17,618 bases of DNA from Gammaproteobacteria bacterium (GTDB taxonomy: Bacteria; Pseudomonadota; Gammaproteobacteria; JAPPPA01), in the NCBI GenBank assembly GCA_028817755.1, contig JAPPPA010000132.1:1-17618 (forward strand), written 5' to 3'. The notes below the pieces were generated by a model, which searched no databases, was not told the DNA's origin, and saw only the letters and a list, made by a program, of their open reading frames with translations. Shown piece after piece: positions 1-7,833 of the stretch. The translations under genes and the position numbers were made by a program. Position 1 is the first letter of the stretch, and every line of letters starts with the position of its first letter.

Positions 1-3000
1 CGTATGCTTCCAGTGCCCACACTTCCATCTCACCGAAGCGCTGACCACCGAACTGCGCTTTACCACCCAGCGGCTGCTGAGTAACAAGCGAGTAAGGACC
101 AGTCGAACGCGCGTGCATCTTGTCGGCTACCAAGTGGTTCAGCTTAAGCATATACATGTAACCCACGGTTACTTCACGCTCAAACGCTTCACCAGTACGG
201 CCATCGTACAAGGTGGTTTGACCAGACTCTGGCAGGCCAGCAAGACGCAGCATGTGCTTGATAGCATCTTCTGACGCACCATCGAACACTGGAGTGGCGA
301 TTGGAAGACCGCCACGTAGGTTCTTAGCAAGATCCATCAACGCTTCGTCATCAAAGCTCTTAATGTCTTCATGCTGACCATCCGTGGTGTTGTACACCTC
401 TTCAATGTACTTACGAATTTCAGCGGTCTTAGCCTGCATCTCAATCATGTCATTGAGACGCTTACCAATGCCTTTACAGGCCCAACCAAGGTGAGTTTCA
501 AGAATCTGCCCCACGTTCATACGTGACGGTACACCTAGTGGGTTCAAGCAAACATCAACCGGATCACCGTCTTCGGTGTAAGGCATGTCTTCTTGAGGCA
601 CGATCATCGAGATAACACCTTTGTTACCGTGACGACCCGCCATCTTGTCACCAGGCTGGATGCGGCGTTTAACGGCCATCCAAACCTTAACCATCTTGAT
701 CACGCCAGGCGCTAGCTCGTCACCCGCAGTTAGCTTGCGCTTCTGCTCGTCATAACGTGCTTCAAAGGCTTCACGCTGGGCTTTCACTTGCTCGAAGGTT
801 TTCTGAATTTCAGCATTCAGCTCTTCGGTGCGCATGTGAATTTCTTCCCAACGCTCACGACCAATCTTCTCTAAATAGGCTTTCGTAACCTTGCTGCCAG
901 ACTTCATGCCATCAGGGCCAGCGTCAGCTACTTTGCCGATCAATTGATCTTCCAGACGACCAAAGATCGCGTCTTCAAGTAGGCGCTGCTGGTCTTGAAG
1001 GTCTTTGTAAACCATTTCAAGCTCAGCTTTCTCAATCGCTTTCGCACGGCTGTCTTTCTCTTGACCGTCACGTGTGAATACACGTACGTCAATCACAGTA
1101 CCGTCCATACCTGAAGGCACGCGTAGTGAGGTGTCTTTAACGTCAGACGCTTTCTCACCGAAGATAGCGCGTAGTAGCTTTTCTTCTGGCGTTAGCTGGG
1201 TTTCACCTTTAGGTGTCACCTTACCAACCAGAATGTCGCCCGCTTTCACTTCAGCACCAACATACACAATGCCGGCTTCGTCTAGGCGACCTAGCGCAGA
1301 CTCACCCACGTTAGGAATATCAGCAGAAATTTCTTCTGCACCTAGCTTGGTGTCACGCGCAATACAGGTTAGCTCTTCGATGTGGATAGTGGTGAAGCGA
1401 TCTTCTTTAACCACACGCTCAGAGATAAGGATCGAATCCTCAAAGTTGTAACCGTTCCAAGGCATGAACGCTACGCGCATGTTCTGACCTAGCGCCAACT
1501 CACCTAGATCGGTAGATGGGCCATCAGCCAATACGTCGCCACGCGCAATCACATCACCCGGCGCAACCAATGGGCGTTGGTTAATGCAAGTGTTCTGGTT
1601 AGAGCGTGAGTACTTGATCAGGTTGTAGATATCTACACCTGGATCGTTCTCACCCACTTCATCAGCATTCGCACGCAATACGATACGACCAGCATCTACT
1701 GAGTCGATCACACCGCCACGTTTAGCAACTACGGTTACACCCGAGTCAGTTGCTACAACGCGCTCCATACCGGTACCAACGACTGGCTTGTCTGGACGCA
1801 AGGTAGGCACAGCCTGACGTTGCATGTTCGAGCCCATCAAGGCGCGGTTAGCATCATCGTGCTCAAGGAACGGGATCATCGCCGCCGCAACCGATACGAT
1901 TTGGCGAGGAGATACATCCATGTACTGCACGGTATCTGGCGCAGAAACGGTAAATTCGTTTAGGTGACGGCAAGTAACCAATTCTTCGGTCAACATGCCT
2001 TTGTCATCAACAGGCGCACTCGCCTGCGCGATCACATACTGTGATTCTTCAATAGCTGATAGGTATTCAACCTCATCAGTTACCTTACCGCTCTCAACTT
2101 TACGGTATGGCGTTTCCAAGAAGCCGTAGCTGTTGGTGCGCGCGTAAACCGCAAGCGAGTTAATTAGACCAATGTTTGGACCTTCAGGTGTTTCAATCGG
2201 ACATACACGACCATAGTGAGTCGGGTGTACGTCACGCACCTCAAAGCCTGCGCGCTCACGCGTTAGACCACCTGGGCCTAAAGCAGAAACACGACGTTTA
2301 TGGGTTACACCTGATAGCGGGTTGTTTTGATCCATAAATTGAGAAAGCTGGTTAGAGCCAAAGAACTCTTTCACCGCCGCCGCAACAGGCTTAGCGTTGA
2401 TTAGTTCCTGCGGCATCAAGCCTTCGCTTTCAGCCAAGCTCAAACGCTCACGTACAGCACGCTCTACACGCACCAAACCAACGCGGAATACGTTCTCAGC
2501 CATTTCACCCACGCAACGCACACGACGGTTGCCTAAGTGATCGATGTCATCCACTTGACCATCGCCATTGCGAATCGCGATCAAGGTTGTCATCACGTCA
2601 AGAATGTCAGACGTATCGCCTAACTCCTCAACCATTGCTGCCGCAACTTTGTCTTTCTTCAAAGTCTTGAAGTAAACGCTATCGTAAAGCACGCCAACAC
2701 CAGTATCGCTGTCACGACCCACGCGGCGGTTGAACTTCATACGACCTACAGTTGAAAGGTCGTAGCGCTCTTCTGTGAAGAACAAGTTGTGGAATAAAGT
2801 TTCCGCAGCGTCTTTCGTTGGTGGCTCACCAGGACGCATCATGCGGTAGATTTCCACCAAAGCTTCTAGCGGGCTAGTGCTGCTATCAACAGCTAAGGTG
2901 TTAGAAATGAAGGCACCACGATCAAGCTCATTGGTGTAGATGGTTTCAAGGCTCTTAACACCGGCCTCAAGCAACTTATCTACTAGCTCAGTGGTTAGCT

Positions 3001-3964
3001 CAGTGTTACACGCGCAGATTAGCTCGCCGGTATCAGTGTCAACGATGTTTTTCGCTGTCACTTTACCGTTCAAGTACTCCTGAGGAACATCCAACTCAGT
3101 AACACCCGCTTCTTCCAACTGGCGGATATGACGAGCAGTAATGCGACGACCTGTTTCAACAAGTACTTTCTTGCCGATTTTAATATCGAAGGTTGCCGTT
3201 TCACCTTTTAGACGCTCTGGCACCAAAGTCATGGTGCAGCTGTCTTGAGCTAAGGTGAAGGTATTGTTGTCGAAGAAAATCTCCAACATTTGCTCATTGT
3301 CGTAACCCAAGGCACGTAACAAGATCGTTGCTGGCAACTTACGACGGCGGTCAATACGGACATAAAGACCGTCTTTTGGATCAAATTCAAAATCCAACCA
3401 TGAACCACGGTAAGGAATAACGCGGGCGTTAAATAGCAACTTACCAGAGCTATGAGTTTTGCCTTTATCGTGGTCAAAGAACACACCAGGAGAACGGTGT
3501 AGCTGAGACACGATGACACGTTCGGTACCGTTAATAACGAAAGAACCCGTGTCGGTCATAAGCGGCATTTCGCCCATGTACACTTCTTGTTCTTTAACGT
3601 CTTTTACTGGCTTATCTTGGCCTCGAGACTCTTTGTCGTAAATGACCAAACGCGTTTTAACGCGTAACGGCGCAGCATAGGTTAAACCGCGAAGCTTACA
3701 CTCGCGAACATCAAATACTGGATCGCCTAGGCGATAGCTCACGTATTCAAGCGCAGCAACGCCACTGTGAGCAACAATTGGAAAAATTGAGTTCAACGCC
3801 GCATGCAAGCCGACATCTTCGCGCGCTTCCGGCGCTACTTCTTCTTGCAAATATTGACGATAAGAATCGATTTGGGTGGTCAGCAAATATGGCACATCCA
3901 GCACGGACTGCTGAGTACCAAAGTTTTTGCGGATTCGCTTTTTCTCAGTAAAAGAGTAAGCCAT
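1..3964 (-). CDS. rpoB: RNA polymerase beta subunit (C-terminus cut by window edge)
   Basis: RpoB is the beta subunit of the core RNA polymerase and carries part of the catalytic centre and the rifampicin pocket. The ATG at 3962-3964 opens MAYSFTEKKRIRKNFG, typical of gammaproteobacterial RpoB, with a GAGGT ribosome binding site about 9 bases upstream. The frame stays open for 1321 codons and leaves the window at VWALEAY, so by comparison with E. coli about 60 C-terminal residues are missing; the full protein would be near 1380 residues, slightly long for the family. The rifampicin region (about 2280-2360) reads FMDQNNPLSGVTHKRR. The residues matching E. coli Asp516, His526 and Ser531 (here 545, 555, 560) are wild type, so no common resistance change is present. 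Gly-Val replaces the usual Glu-Ile two residues before His555. It is the distal gene in view of the rplJL-rpoBC unit; rpoC would lie beyond the left edge. Confidence 0.98.
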   Translation of the reverse strand, partial: MAYSFTEKKRIRKNFGTQQSVLDVPYLLTTQIDSYRQYLQEEVAPEAREDVGLHAALNSIFPIVAHSGVAALEYVSYRLGDPVFDVRECKLRGLTYAAPLRVKTRLVIYDKESRGQDKPVKDVKEQEVYMGEMPLMTDTGSFVINGTERVIVSQLHRSPGVFFDHDKGKTHSSGKLLFNARVIPYRGSWLDFEFDPKDGLYVRIDRRRKLPATILLRALGYDNEQMLEIFFDNNTFTLAQDSCTMTLVPERLKGETATFDIKIGKKVLVETGRRITARHIRQLEEAGVTELDVPQEYLNGKVTAKNIVDTDTGELICACNTELTTELVDKLLEAGVKSLETIYTNELDRGAFISNTLAVDSSTSPLEALVEIYRMMRPGEPPTKDAAETLFHNLFFTEERYDLSTVGRMKFNRRVGRDSDTGVGVLYDSVYFKTLKKDKVAAAMVEELGDTSDILDVMTTLIAIRNGDGQVDDIDHLGNRRVRCVGEMAENVFRVGLVRVERAVRERLSLAESEGLMPQELINAKPVAAAVKEFFGSNQLSQFMDQNNPLSGVTHKRRVSALGPGGLTRERAGFEVRDVHPTHYGRVCPIETPEGPNIGLINSLAVYARTNSYGFLETPYRKVESGKVTDEVEYLSAIEESQYVIAQASAPVDDKGMLTEELVTCRHLNEFTVSAPDTVQYMDVSPRQIVSVAAAMIPFLEHDDANRALMGSNMQRQAVPTLRPDKPVVGTGMERVVATDSGVTVVAKRGGVIDSVDAGRIVLRANADEVGENDPGVDIYNLIKYSRSNQNTCINQRPLVAPGDVIARGDVLADGPSTDLGELALGQNMRVAFMPWNGYNFEDSILISERVVKEDRFTTIHIEELTCIARDTKLGAEEISADIPNVGESALGRLDEAGIVYVGAEVKAGDILVGKVTPKGETQLTPEEKLLRAIFGEKASDVKDTSLRVPSGMDGTVIDVRVFTRDGQEKDSRAKAIEKAELEMVYKDLQDQQRLLEDAIFGRLEDQLIGKVADAGPDGMKSGSKVTKAYLEKIGRERWEEIHMRTEELNAEIQKTFEQVKAQREAFEARYDEQKRKLTAGDELAPGVIKMVKVWMAVKRRIQPGDKMAGRHGNKGVISMIVPQEDMPYTEDGDPVDVCLNPLGVPSRMNVGQILETHLGWACKGIGKRLNDMIEMQAKTAEIRKYIEEVYNTTDGQHEDIKSFDDEALMDLAKNLRGGLPIATPVFDGASEDAIKHMLRLAGLPESGQTTLYDGRTGEAFEREVTVGYMYMLKLNHLVADKMHARSTGPYSLVTQQPLGGKAQFGGQRFGEMEVWALEAY

Positions 3965-4090
3965 TCGCCTGTTACCTCGACATTACGGGTGAGGAGAGAA
4001 GAGTAAGGAGTGTGGAGTACCACATTGAGCACATCGCACTCGTTACTGTTCTTGACACAATCACGGCATTAGCCGCTCACAACCCAGTAT

Positions 4091-4133
4091 TTAAAAAACG
4101 GGAAAAGGCCGGCGGTTAAAAACCGCCAGCCTT
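4091..4133 (-). terminator. Attenuator-like hairpin between rplL and rpoB
   Basis: Arms 4105-4117 and 4121-4133 form a 13-pair stem with a 3-base loop. In the minus-strand RNA one position (4110/4128) is a G-U pair; on the plus strand it would be a C-A mismatch, so the structure is built for minus-strand transcription. The tail (4091-4104) reads TTTTCCCGTTTTTT, an interrupted U tract. A leaky terminator fits this place: in E. coli an attenuator between rplL and rpoB lowers polymerase subunit output relative to ribosomal protein. Partial termination is inferred. Confidence 0.75.
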
Positions 4134-4141
4134 ATCCTTTT

Positions 4142-4170
4142 TTAGATGCCCTGCAATGCAGAGCATCTAA
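4142..4170 (-). promoter_or_regulatory. Second rplL-rpoB spacer hairpin, possible RNA processing site
   Basis: Arms TTAGATGC (4142-4149) and GCATCTAA (4163-4170) pair perfectly. Inside them CTGC and GCAG (4151-4154, 4158-4161) pair again, leaving small internal mismatches and a 3-base loop. No U tract follows directly, so it is not a terminator by itself. It lies about 30 bases after the rplL stop and just before the attenuator-like hairpin. E. coli has an RNase III cleavage site in the same spacer, so a processing role is a reasonable inference, but the sequence alone does not prove it. Confidence 0.5.
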
Positions 4171-4198
4171 GGCTAGGATGAACCTTCGTAAGCAAGGC

Positions 4199-4576
4199 TT
4201 ACTTAAGTTCTACCTTAGCGCCAGCTTCTTCAAGCTGCTTCTGTAGGTCAGCTGCTTCGTCTTTAGAAACGGCTTCTTTAAGAGTTGCAGGTGCGCTTTC
4301 CACCATCTCTTTCGCTTCTTTCAGACCTAGACCAGTGATACCACGTACGGCTTTAATTACCGCAACTTTGTTACCACCGATGTCAGCAAGAACTACGTCA
4401 AACTCGTCTTTCTCAGCAGCAGCTTCGCCGCCAGCAGCTGGACCAGCAGCTGCAACAGCAACAGGAGCAGCAGCAGTTACGCCGAACTTCTCTTCCATTG
4501 CTTCGATAAGTTCAACAACTTCCATTACAGACATAGAAGCAATCGCTTCTAAGATGTCATCTTTAGATAGAGCCAT
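4199..4576 (-). CDS. rplL: 50S ribosomal protein L7/L12
   Basis: L7/L12 forms the multicopy stalk of the large subunit and recruits translational GTPases such as EF-Tu and EF-G; its dimers bind the C-terminal helix of L10, encoded just upstream. The 125-residue product has the family layout: helical dimerisation domain (1-32), Ala/Pro/Gly-rich hinge (about 33-55), and globular C-terminal domain (57-125) containing KAVRGITGLGLKEAK, the conserved factor-binding helices. Length matches the usual 120-125. The ATG has a GGAGAG ribosome binding site 6 bases upstream. The gap to rplJ is 96 bases and the gap to rpoB 234, the latter holding two hairpins that probably set the ribosomal protein to polymerase ratio. 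Confidence 0.99.
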   Translation of the reverse strand: MALSKDDILEAIASMSVMEVVELIEAMEEKFGVTAAAPVAVAAAGPAAGGEAAAEKDEFDVVLADIGGNKVAVIKAVRGITGLGLKEAKEMVESAPATLKEAVSKDEAADLQKQLEEAGAKVELK

Positions 4577-4592
4577 GATTTACTCTCCAAAA

Positions 4593-4606
4593 TCGGCTTT
4601 CGCCGA
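4593..4606 (-). other. Small GNRA-type hairpin before the rplL ribosome binding site
   Basis: The minus-strand RNA reads UCGGC-GAAA-GCCGA, five pairs closed by a GAAA tetraloop, followed by UUUU and then the rplL ribosome binding site. A second small stem, CCGG with a 6-base loop, lies just upstream. The stem is short and the U run brief, so this is more likely an mRNA structure in the rplJ-rplL spacer than a terminator; a role in rplL translation would be inference. Confidence 0.4.
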
Positions 4607-4672
4607 AACAATATTGACCGGACAACGCCGGGACCAAACTCAAAAAATCAAAAAATCGCCTGTAGTTTCCTA

Positions 4673-5200
4673 CTAAGCTGCTTCTTTCTGATCGCGTACT
4701 GCAGCAATAGTGCGTACCAGCTTCTCGTTCGGAGCTGCAACGGTACGTACAAACTTGCTGATTGGGGCTTGTAGCAAGCCCGCCAACTGACCCAAAGCCT
4801 GTTCGCGTGTAGGCAGAGACGCTAAGCGCTCTAACTCTGACGCGCCGAAAGATTGACCACCAGTCGAAACCAGTTTCACTTCCAATGCTTTGTGATCTTT
4901 GGCGAAGTCTTTGAATACTCGAGCCGCCGCACCTGGATCTTCCACAGAAAGACCTAGAATGAGCGGGCCAGTTAGATCGCCTTCGGTGCACTCAAAATCA
5001 GTGCCCTTAAACGCCAACTTGGCAAGATTATTCTTGACCACGCGCAACCAAACGCCATTGTCATGGGCTTGCTTACGCAGCTCACGCAGTTCCTCAGCCG
5101 TTAGGCCGCGGTACTCCGCCCCAACCAGGGAAAGTGCTTCTGCTGCAACCGCGCTTACTTCAGCAACTAAGGCTTCTTTTTCAACACGATTTAATGGCAT
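4673..5200 (-). CDS. rplJ: 50S ribosomal protein L10
   Basis: L10 anchors the L7/L12 stalk on 23S rRNA and in E. coli represses its own operon by binding the mRNA leader as the L10-(L12)4 complex. I start at the ATG at 5198-5200 (MPLNRVEKEALVAEV), which has GGAG 7 bases upstream; this gives 175 residues against 165 in E. coli. An in-frame alternative start 15 codons earlier would add MVVRLIVVASNWRSG, unlike L10, and would lie over the ribosome binding site and leader hairpin. The N-terminal half contains the rRNA-binding domain, with GAEYRGLTAEELRELRKQA and RVVKNNLAKLA. The C-terminal helix, ending VRDQKEAA, binds L7/L12. The 319-base leader and the rplL gene directly downstream fit the usual autoregulated rplJL unit. 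Confidence 0.98.
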   Translation of the reverse strand: MPLNRVEKEALVAEVSAVAAEALSLVGAEYRGLTAEELRELRKQAHDNGVWLRVVKNNLAKLAFKGTDFECTEGDLTGPLILGLSVEDPGAAARVFKDFAKDHKALEVKLVSTGGQSFGASELERLASLPTREQALGQLAGLLQAPISKFVRTVAAPNEKLVRTIAAVRDQKEAA

Positions 5201-5519
5201 GCCACTTCTCCAGTTGGAAGCAACAACAATCAGCCTTACGACCATTTGTTATTGCGGGCTTTCACCAGTTAGATGAGCGAACACATAAGTGAACACCCAC
5301 CACCCTTTGGTGCTCCGAGCAAGTGGCCATGCTTTAGCAATGACACATCGAGTTCGGCCCACCATCTACGCTGGCTGACGTTCTCGTCATTAAGTATTGA
5401 GCGAACCCAACACACCAAGCGGTCTTGGATGGCTGGACGGTCCGCCTGCCTAAGCAGCTGTTCCGTCAGCCGATTTCCATAACTACTTACATAGTTATGA
5501 GAAACCTTTGCAACGTTAC
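5201..5519 (-). promoter_or_regulatory. L10 operon mRNA leader
   Basis: This 319-base stretch between rplA and rplJ has no supported gene; its open frames read as noise. It is rich in complementary segments: CATAACTA/TAGTTATG near the upstream end, TTCAC/GTGAA nearer rplJ, and a 10-pair stem next to the ribosome binding site (listed separately). Gammaproteobacteria carry an L10-(L12)4 binding leader here that controls rplJ and rplL translation, and size and position match. I saw no convincing sigma-70 promoter in it, so rplJ may be reached by readthrough from rplK-rplA or from a weak start that I cannot place. Confidence 0.75.
5220..5255 (-). promoter_or_regulatory. Stem next to the rplJ ribosome binding site
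   Basis: Minus-strand RNA arms GCAAUAACAA (5246-5255) and UUGUUGUUGC (5220-5229) form ten consecutive pairs, one of them a U-G wobble that would be a mismatch on the other strand. The stem ends about 8 bases before the GGAG of rplJ, so changes in its folding could affect ribosome access. This is the kind of switch expected in an L10 leader; the mechanism here is inferred. Confidence 0.55.
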
Positions 5520-6215
5520 TTACTGAGCAACGCTGGCCACATCTACCTGAAGGCCTGGGCCCATCGTGGTAGATACGGTAATTTTCTTCAGATACTGACC
5601 TTTAGCAGAAGCTGGCTTCAGCTTGTTAATGTCAGCAATCAAAGCAGTGATGTTTTCTTCAAGCGCAGCAACCTCGAAATCACGAGTACCAATCGCCGCA
5701 CTTACAATGCCTGCTTTATCGTTACGGAAACGCACCTGACCGGCTTTAGCGTTCTTAACCGCAGTTGCCACATCAGGAGTCACAGTACCTGTCTTAGGGT
5801 TAGGCATAAGGCCACGAGGACCTAGAATTTGACCCAACTTACCAACGGTCGGCATTGCATCCGGGCTAGCGATCACAACGTCAAATTCGATTTCGCCTTT
5901 TTTAACTTGCTCAGCAAGATCTTCCATACCCACAAGATCAGCACCAGCATCTTTCGCTGCCTGCTCATTTGGACCTTGAGTGAATACAGCTACACGAACT
6001 TCTTTACCCGTACCATTTGGCAGAGTCGTCGCACCACGTACAACCTGATCAGATTTACGCGCATCGATACCCAAGTTAATAGCAATTTCCACACTCTCAG
6101 TGAACTTCACTGAAGACACTTCTTTCAAAGTGCTTAGCGCTTCATCAATGCTGTAAACCTTATCTGCGTCTAACTTTTCGCGAAGCGCGCGAATACGCTT
6201 AGAAACCTTAGCCAT
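5520..6215 (-). CDS. rplA: 50S ribosomal protein L1
   Basis: L1 forms the mobile L1 stalk of the large subunit, helps release deacylated tRNA, and in E. coli represses translation of the rplK-rplA mRNA. The product is 231 residues, normal for bacterial L1. It begins MAKVSKRIRALREKLDADKVY and carries the conserved core GPRGLMPNPKTGTVT in the second half. Its ATG overlaps the rplK stop by one base (TAATG at 6213-6217), which suggests translational coupling so that both proteins are made in equal amounts. A possible L1-binding structure lies upstream of rplK. Confidence 0.99.
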   Translation of the reverse strand: MAKVSKRIRALREKLDADKVYSIDEALSTLKEVSSVKFTESVEIAINLGIDARKSDQVVRGATTLPNGTGKEVRVAVFTQGPNEQAAKDAGADLVGMEDLAEQVKKGEIEFDVVIASPDAMPTVGKLGQILGPRGLMPNPKTGTVTPDVATAVKNAKAGQVRFRNDKAGIVSAAIGTRDFEVAALEENITALIADINKLKPASAKGQYLKKITVSTTMGPGLQVDVASVAQ

Positions 6216-6649
6216 TACTCAGCACCCTCCGTGTTTAGACCCATGCTACGCGCAGTACCAGCGATGATTTTTACTGCCGCATCTACATCGTAGGCTGACA
6301 GGTCAGGCATCTTGGTATTAGCAATTTCTTCCAACTGAGCACGGGTAACAGTACCGACCTTCTCAGTGTTTGGACGACCAGAACCAGACTTAATACCAGC
6401 TGCTTTCTTCAGCAAGAAAGACGCAGGCGGAGTCTTCACTTCAAAAGTGAAGCTGCGGTCGTTGTATACAGTGATAGTTACAGGAACCGGCGCACCATTT
6501 TCCATGCTCTGCGTTTGCGCGTTAAACGCCTTACAGAATTCCATGATGTTTACACCATGCTGACCCAGAGCCGGACCAACTGGTGGTGACGGGTTAGCCT
6601 GACCAGCAGGCACCTGCAATTTGATATAGCCTTCTACTTTCTTGGCCAT
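6215..6649 (-). CDS. rplK: 50S ribosomal protein L11
   Basis: L11 binds the GTPase-associated centre of 23S rRNA and is the target region of thiostrepton; in the stringent response it lets RelA sense stalled ribosomes. The 144-residue product starts MAKKVEGYIKLQVPAGQANP, followed by the proline-rich segment PSPPVGPALGQHGVNIMEFC of the N-terminal domain. The C-terminal rRNA-binding domain has KKAAGIKSGSGRPN and ends GLNTEGAE. The ATG has AAGGAAG 6 bases upstream. It overlaps rplA by one base and follows nusG by a 96-base spacer that can fold. Confidence 0.99.
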   Translation of the reverse strand: MAKKVEGYIKLQVPAGQANPSPPVGPALGQHGVNIMEFCKAFNAQTQSMENGAPVPVTITVYNDRSFTFEVKTPPASFLLKKAAGIKSGSGRPNTEKVGTVTRAQLEEIANTKMPDLSAYDVDAAVKIIAGTARSMGLNTEGAE

Positions 6650-6686
6650 GATATCTTCCTTTGTTTGGGTGTAACGCCGTTACTCG

Positions 6687-6716
6687 CTGTCGCCAGCTTT
6701 CGGGCTTCCCGGACAG
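6687..6716 (-). promoter_or_regulatory. Possible L1 target structure in the rplK leader
   Basis: The minus-strand RNA has an outer stem CUGUC/GACAG (6712-6716 with 6687-6691), an asymmetric interior containing GGGA, and an inner stem AGC/GCU with a small loop. L1 recognises two short helices separated by an asymmetric loop, both in 23S rRNA and near the start of its own mRNA, so shape and place fit. A second hairpin, GUAAC/GUUAC (6671-6683), follows. I matched only the general architecture, not an established consensus. Confidence 0.35.
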
Positions 6717-6745
6717 AACGACCATGTTGCGGCCGCCCCACGTAA

Positions 6746-7279
6746 TTAACTTTTTTCTACTTGGTGGAATTCCAATTCCACAGGTGTAGAACGACCAAAA
6801 ATCAGCACCGACACTTTCAAGCGGCTCTTTTCGTAGTTCACTTCTTCTACGACAGCCTGGAAGTCTGCAAACGGACCGTCAGTAACACGTACCACTTCAC
6901 CCACTTCGAACAACACTTTCGGACGCGGTTTCTCACCACTTTCCTCAATACGGTTCAAAATTGCATTCGCCTCAGCTTCACTAATCGGCGCCGGGCGATC
7001 TGAGTGACCACCAATAAAACCAAGCACACGCGGCGTGTCTTTCACCAAGTGCCAGGTGTCATCATTCATTTCCATTTCCACTAGCACATAGCCAGGGAAA
7101 AACTTGCGCTCACTGCGACGCTTCTGACCATCACGCATCTCGACCACCTCTTCGGTAGGCACAAGAATCTGGCCAAAATTTTCTTCCAAACCAGCACGCT
7201 CAACGTGATCTTTTAATGCTTGCTGAACGCGCTTTTCGTAACCCGAATACGCCTGAACAACATACCAACGCTTACTCAT
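6746..7279 (-). CDS. nusG: Transcription antitermination/elongation factor NusG
   Basis: NusG binds RNA polymerase through its N-terminal domain and contacts Rho or ribosomal protein S10 through its C-terminal KOW domain, coupling transcription to termination and translation. The 177-residue product, a normal length, begins MSKRWYVVQAYSGYEKRVQQ. The NGN domain spans about residues 4-115 and includes RKFFPGYVLVEMEM and the TPRVLGFIGG segment; the KOW domain covers about 125-177 with GEVVRVTDGPFADFQ. The start ATG overlaps the secE stop by one base (TAATG at 7277-7281), the same coupling arrangement as rplK-rplA. The secE-nusG pairing is conserved in most bacteria. Confidence 0.99.
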   Translation of the reverse strand: MSKRWYVVQAYSGYEKRVQQALKDHVERAGLEENFGQILVPTEEVVEMRDGQKRRSERKFFPGYVLVEMEMNDDTWHLVKDTPRVLGFIGGHSDRPAPISEAEANAILNRIEESGEKPRPKVLFEVGEVVRVTDGPFADFQAVVEEVNYEKSRLKVSVLIFGRSTPVELEFHQVEKS

Positions 7280-7659
7280 TACGCACCCTCACTACCAGTG
7301 AGCAGCTGAACAATCTCAACCAGAGCCATATCAAGTAGCCACAAGAACACAGCAAAAATCAGAACAAAAACAGCAATGATCAAGGTGGTTTGCAAGGTCT
7401 CTTGGCGTGTTGGCCAAACCATCTTGCGAACTTCAGTACGCGAACCGCGCACATAATCCCAAATCACCGCACCACGAGGCGAACGGGTAAACACGAACAA
7501 GGAAGCAGCAACACCGGCCAACATACCAAGAACACGCACAACCACAGGCTGAGTATCGAAGTGGTAATAACCAAAGATAGCTCCGCACAACATCAACAGC
7601 GACAACAGGATAATTAGCGTACCAGCTGCACCAGACGAGGCGTTTTGAGGGCTACTCAT
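7279..7659 (-). CDS. secE: Preprotein translocase subunit SecE
   Basis: SecE clamps SecY in the inner-membrane protein-export channel. I chose the ATG at 7657-7659 (MSSPQNASSG), giving 126 residues, very close to the 127 of E. coli. An alternative start 27 codons upstream would run into tRNA-Trp and encode a non-SecE sequence. There are three predicted membrane helices, about residues 13-32, 40-57 and 93-113, the gammaproteobacterial three-helix form. The hallmark amphipathic/cytosolic segment EVRKMVWPTRQET lies at 76-88. A GGA purine stretch precedes the start by about 9 bases, so the ribosome binding site is modest. The gene follows tRNA-Trp by 51 bases and overlaps nusG by one base. Confidence 0.97.
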   Translation of the reverse strand: MSSPQNASSGAAGTLIILLSLLMLCGAIFGYYHFDTQPVVVRVLGMLAGVAASLFVFTRSPRGAVIWDYVRGSRTEVRKMVWPTRQETLQTTLIIAVFVLIFAVFLWLLDMALVEIVQLLTGSEGA

Positions 7660-7710
7660 TTTGCTTTTTCCATTAAGTTCAACAACACATCCACCAACGC
7701 CCTTGATAAA

Positions 7711-7786
7711 TGGCAGGCCAGGAGGGAATCGAACCCCCAACCTACGGTTTTGGAGACCGTCGCTCTGCCAATTGAGCTACTGGCCT
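7711..7786 (-). tRNA. tRNA-Trp (anticodon CCA)
   Basis: The minus strand folds as a complete tRNA: acceptor AGGCCAG pairs with CTGGCCT, followed by discriminator G and an encoded CCA end. The anticodon loop is CTCCAAA, anticodon CCA. T-loop GTTCGATTC is present. It lies between the tuf terminator and secE, the order seen in Pseudomonas. The 47 bases between that terminator and the tRNA contain no convincing promoter; only weak -35/-10-like elements are visible. Confidence 0.98.
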
Positions 7787-7833
7787 TTATCAGGACAAGA
7801 GCGCAAGCAACACATTGATGCGCCCAGTAACAC

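Noticed and set aside
1074..1451. Plus-strand open frame inside rpoB
   Set aside because: It is antisense to highly conserved rpoB sequence, with no ribosome binding site and low-complexity Ser/Thr translation; it is a frame shadow.
4045..4080. TTGACA on the plus strand in the rpoB leader
   Set aside because: No -10 box follows at 15-19 bases and no plus-strand gene is nearby.
4563..4991. Minus-strand open frame across rplJ and the rplL leader
   Set aside because: It is an out-of-frame reading of rplJ, rich in Arg, Ser and Cys; the L10 frame is unambiguous.
5201..5245. L10 start 15 codons earlier
   Set aside because: The extra residues do not resemble L10 and lie over the leader stem and the GGAG ribosome binding site that fits the ATG at 5200.
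5273..5482. Plus-strand open frame in the rplJ leader
   Set aside because: It runs opposite to transcription through a known leader position, has no ribosome binding site and resembles no protein I know.
5460..5519. Sigma-70 promoter at the upstream end of the rplJ leader
   Set aside because: TTGCAA and TATGTA occur but with only 14 bases between them; no pair of boxes with acceptable spacing was found.
7660..7740. Longer SecE reading frame starting 27 codons earlier
   Set aside because: It would overlap the 3' end of tRNA-Trp and add a sequence unlike SecE; the ATG at 7659 gives the normal 126-residue length.
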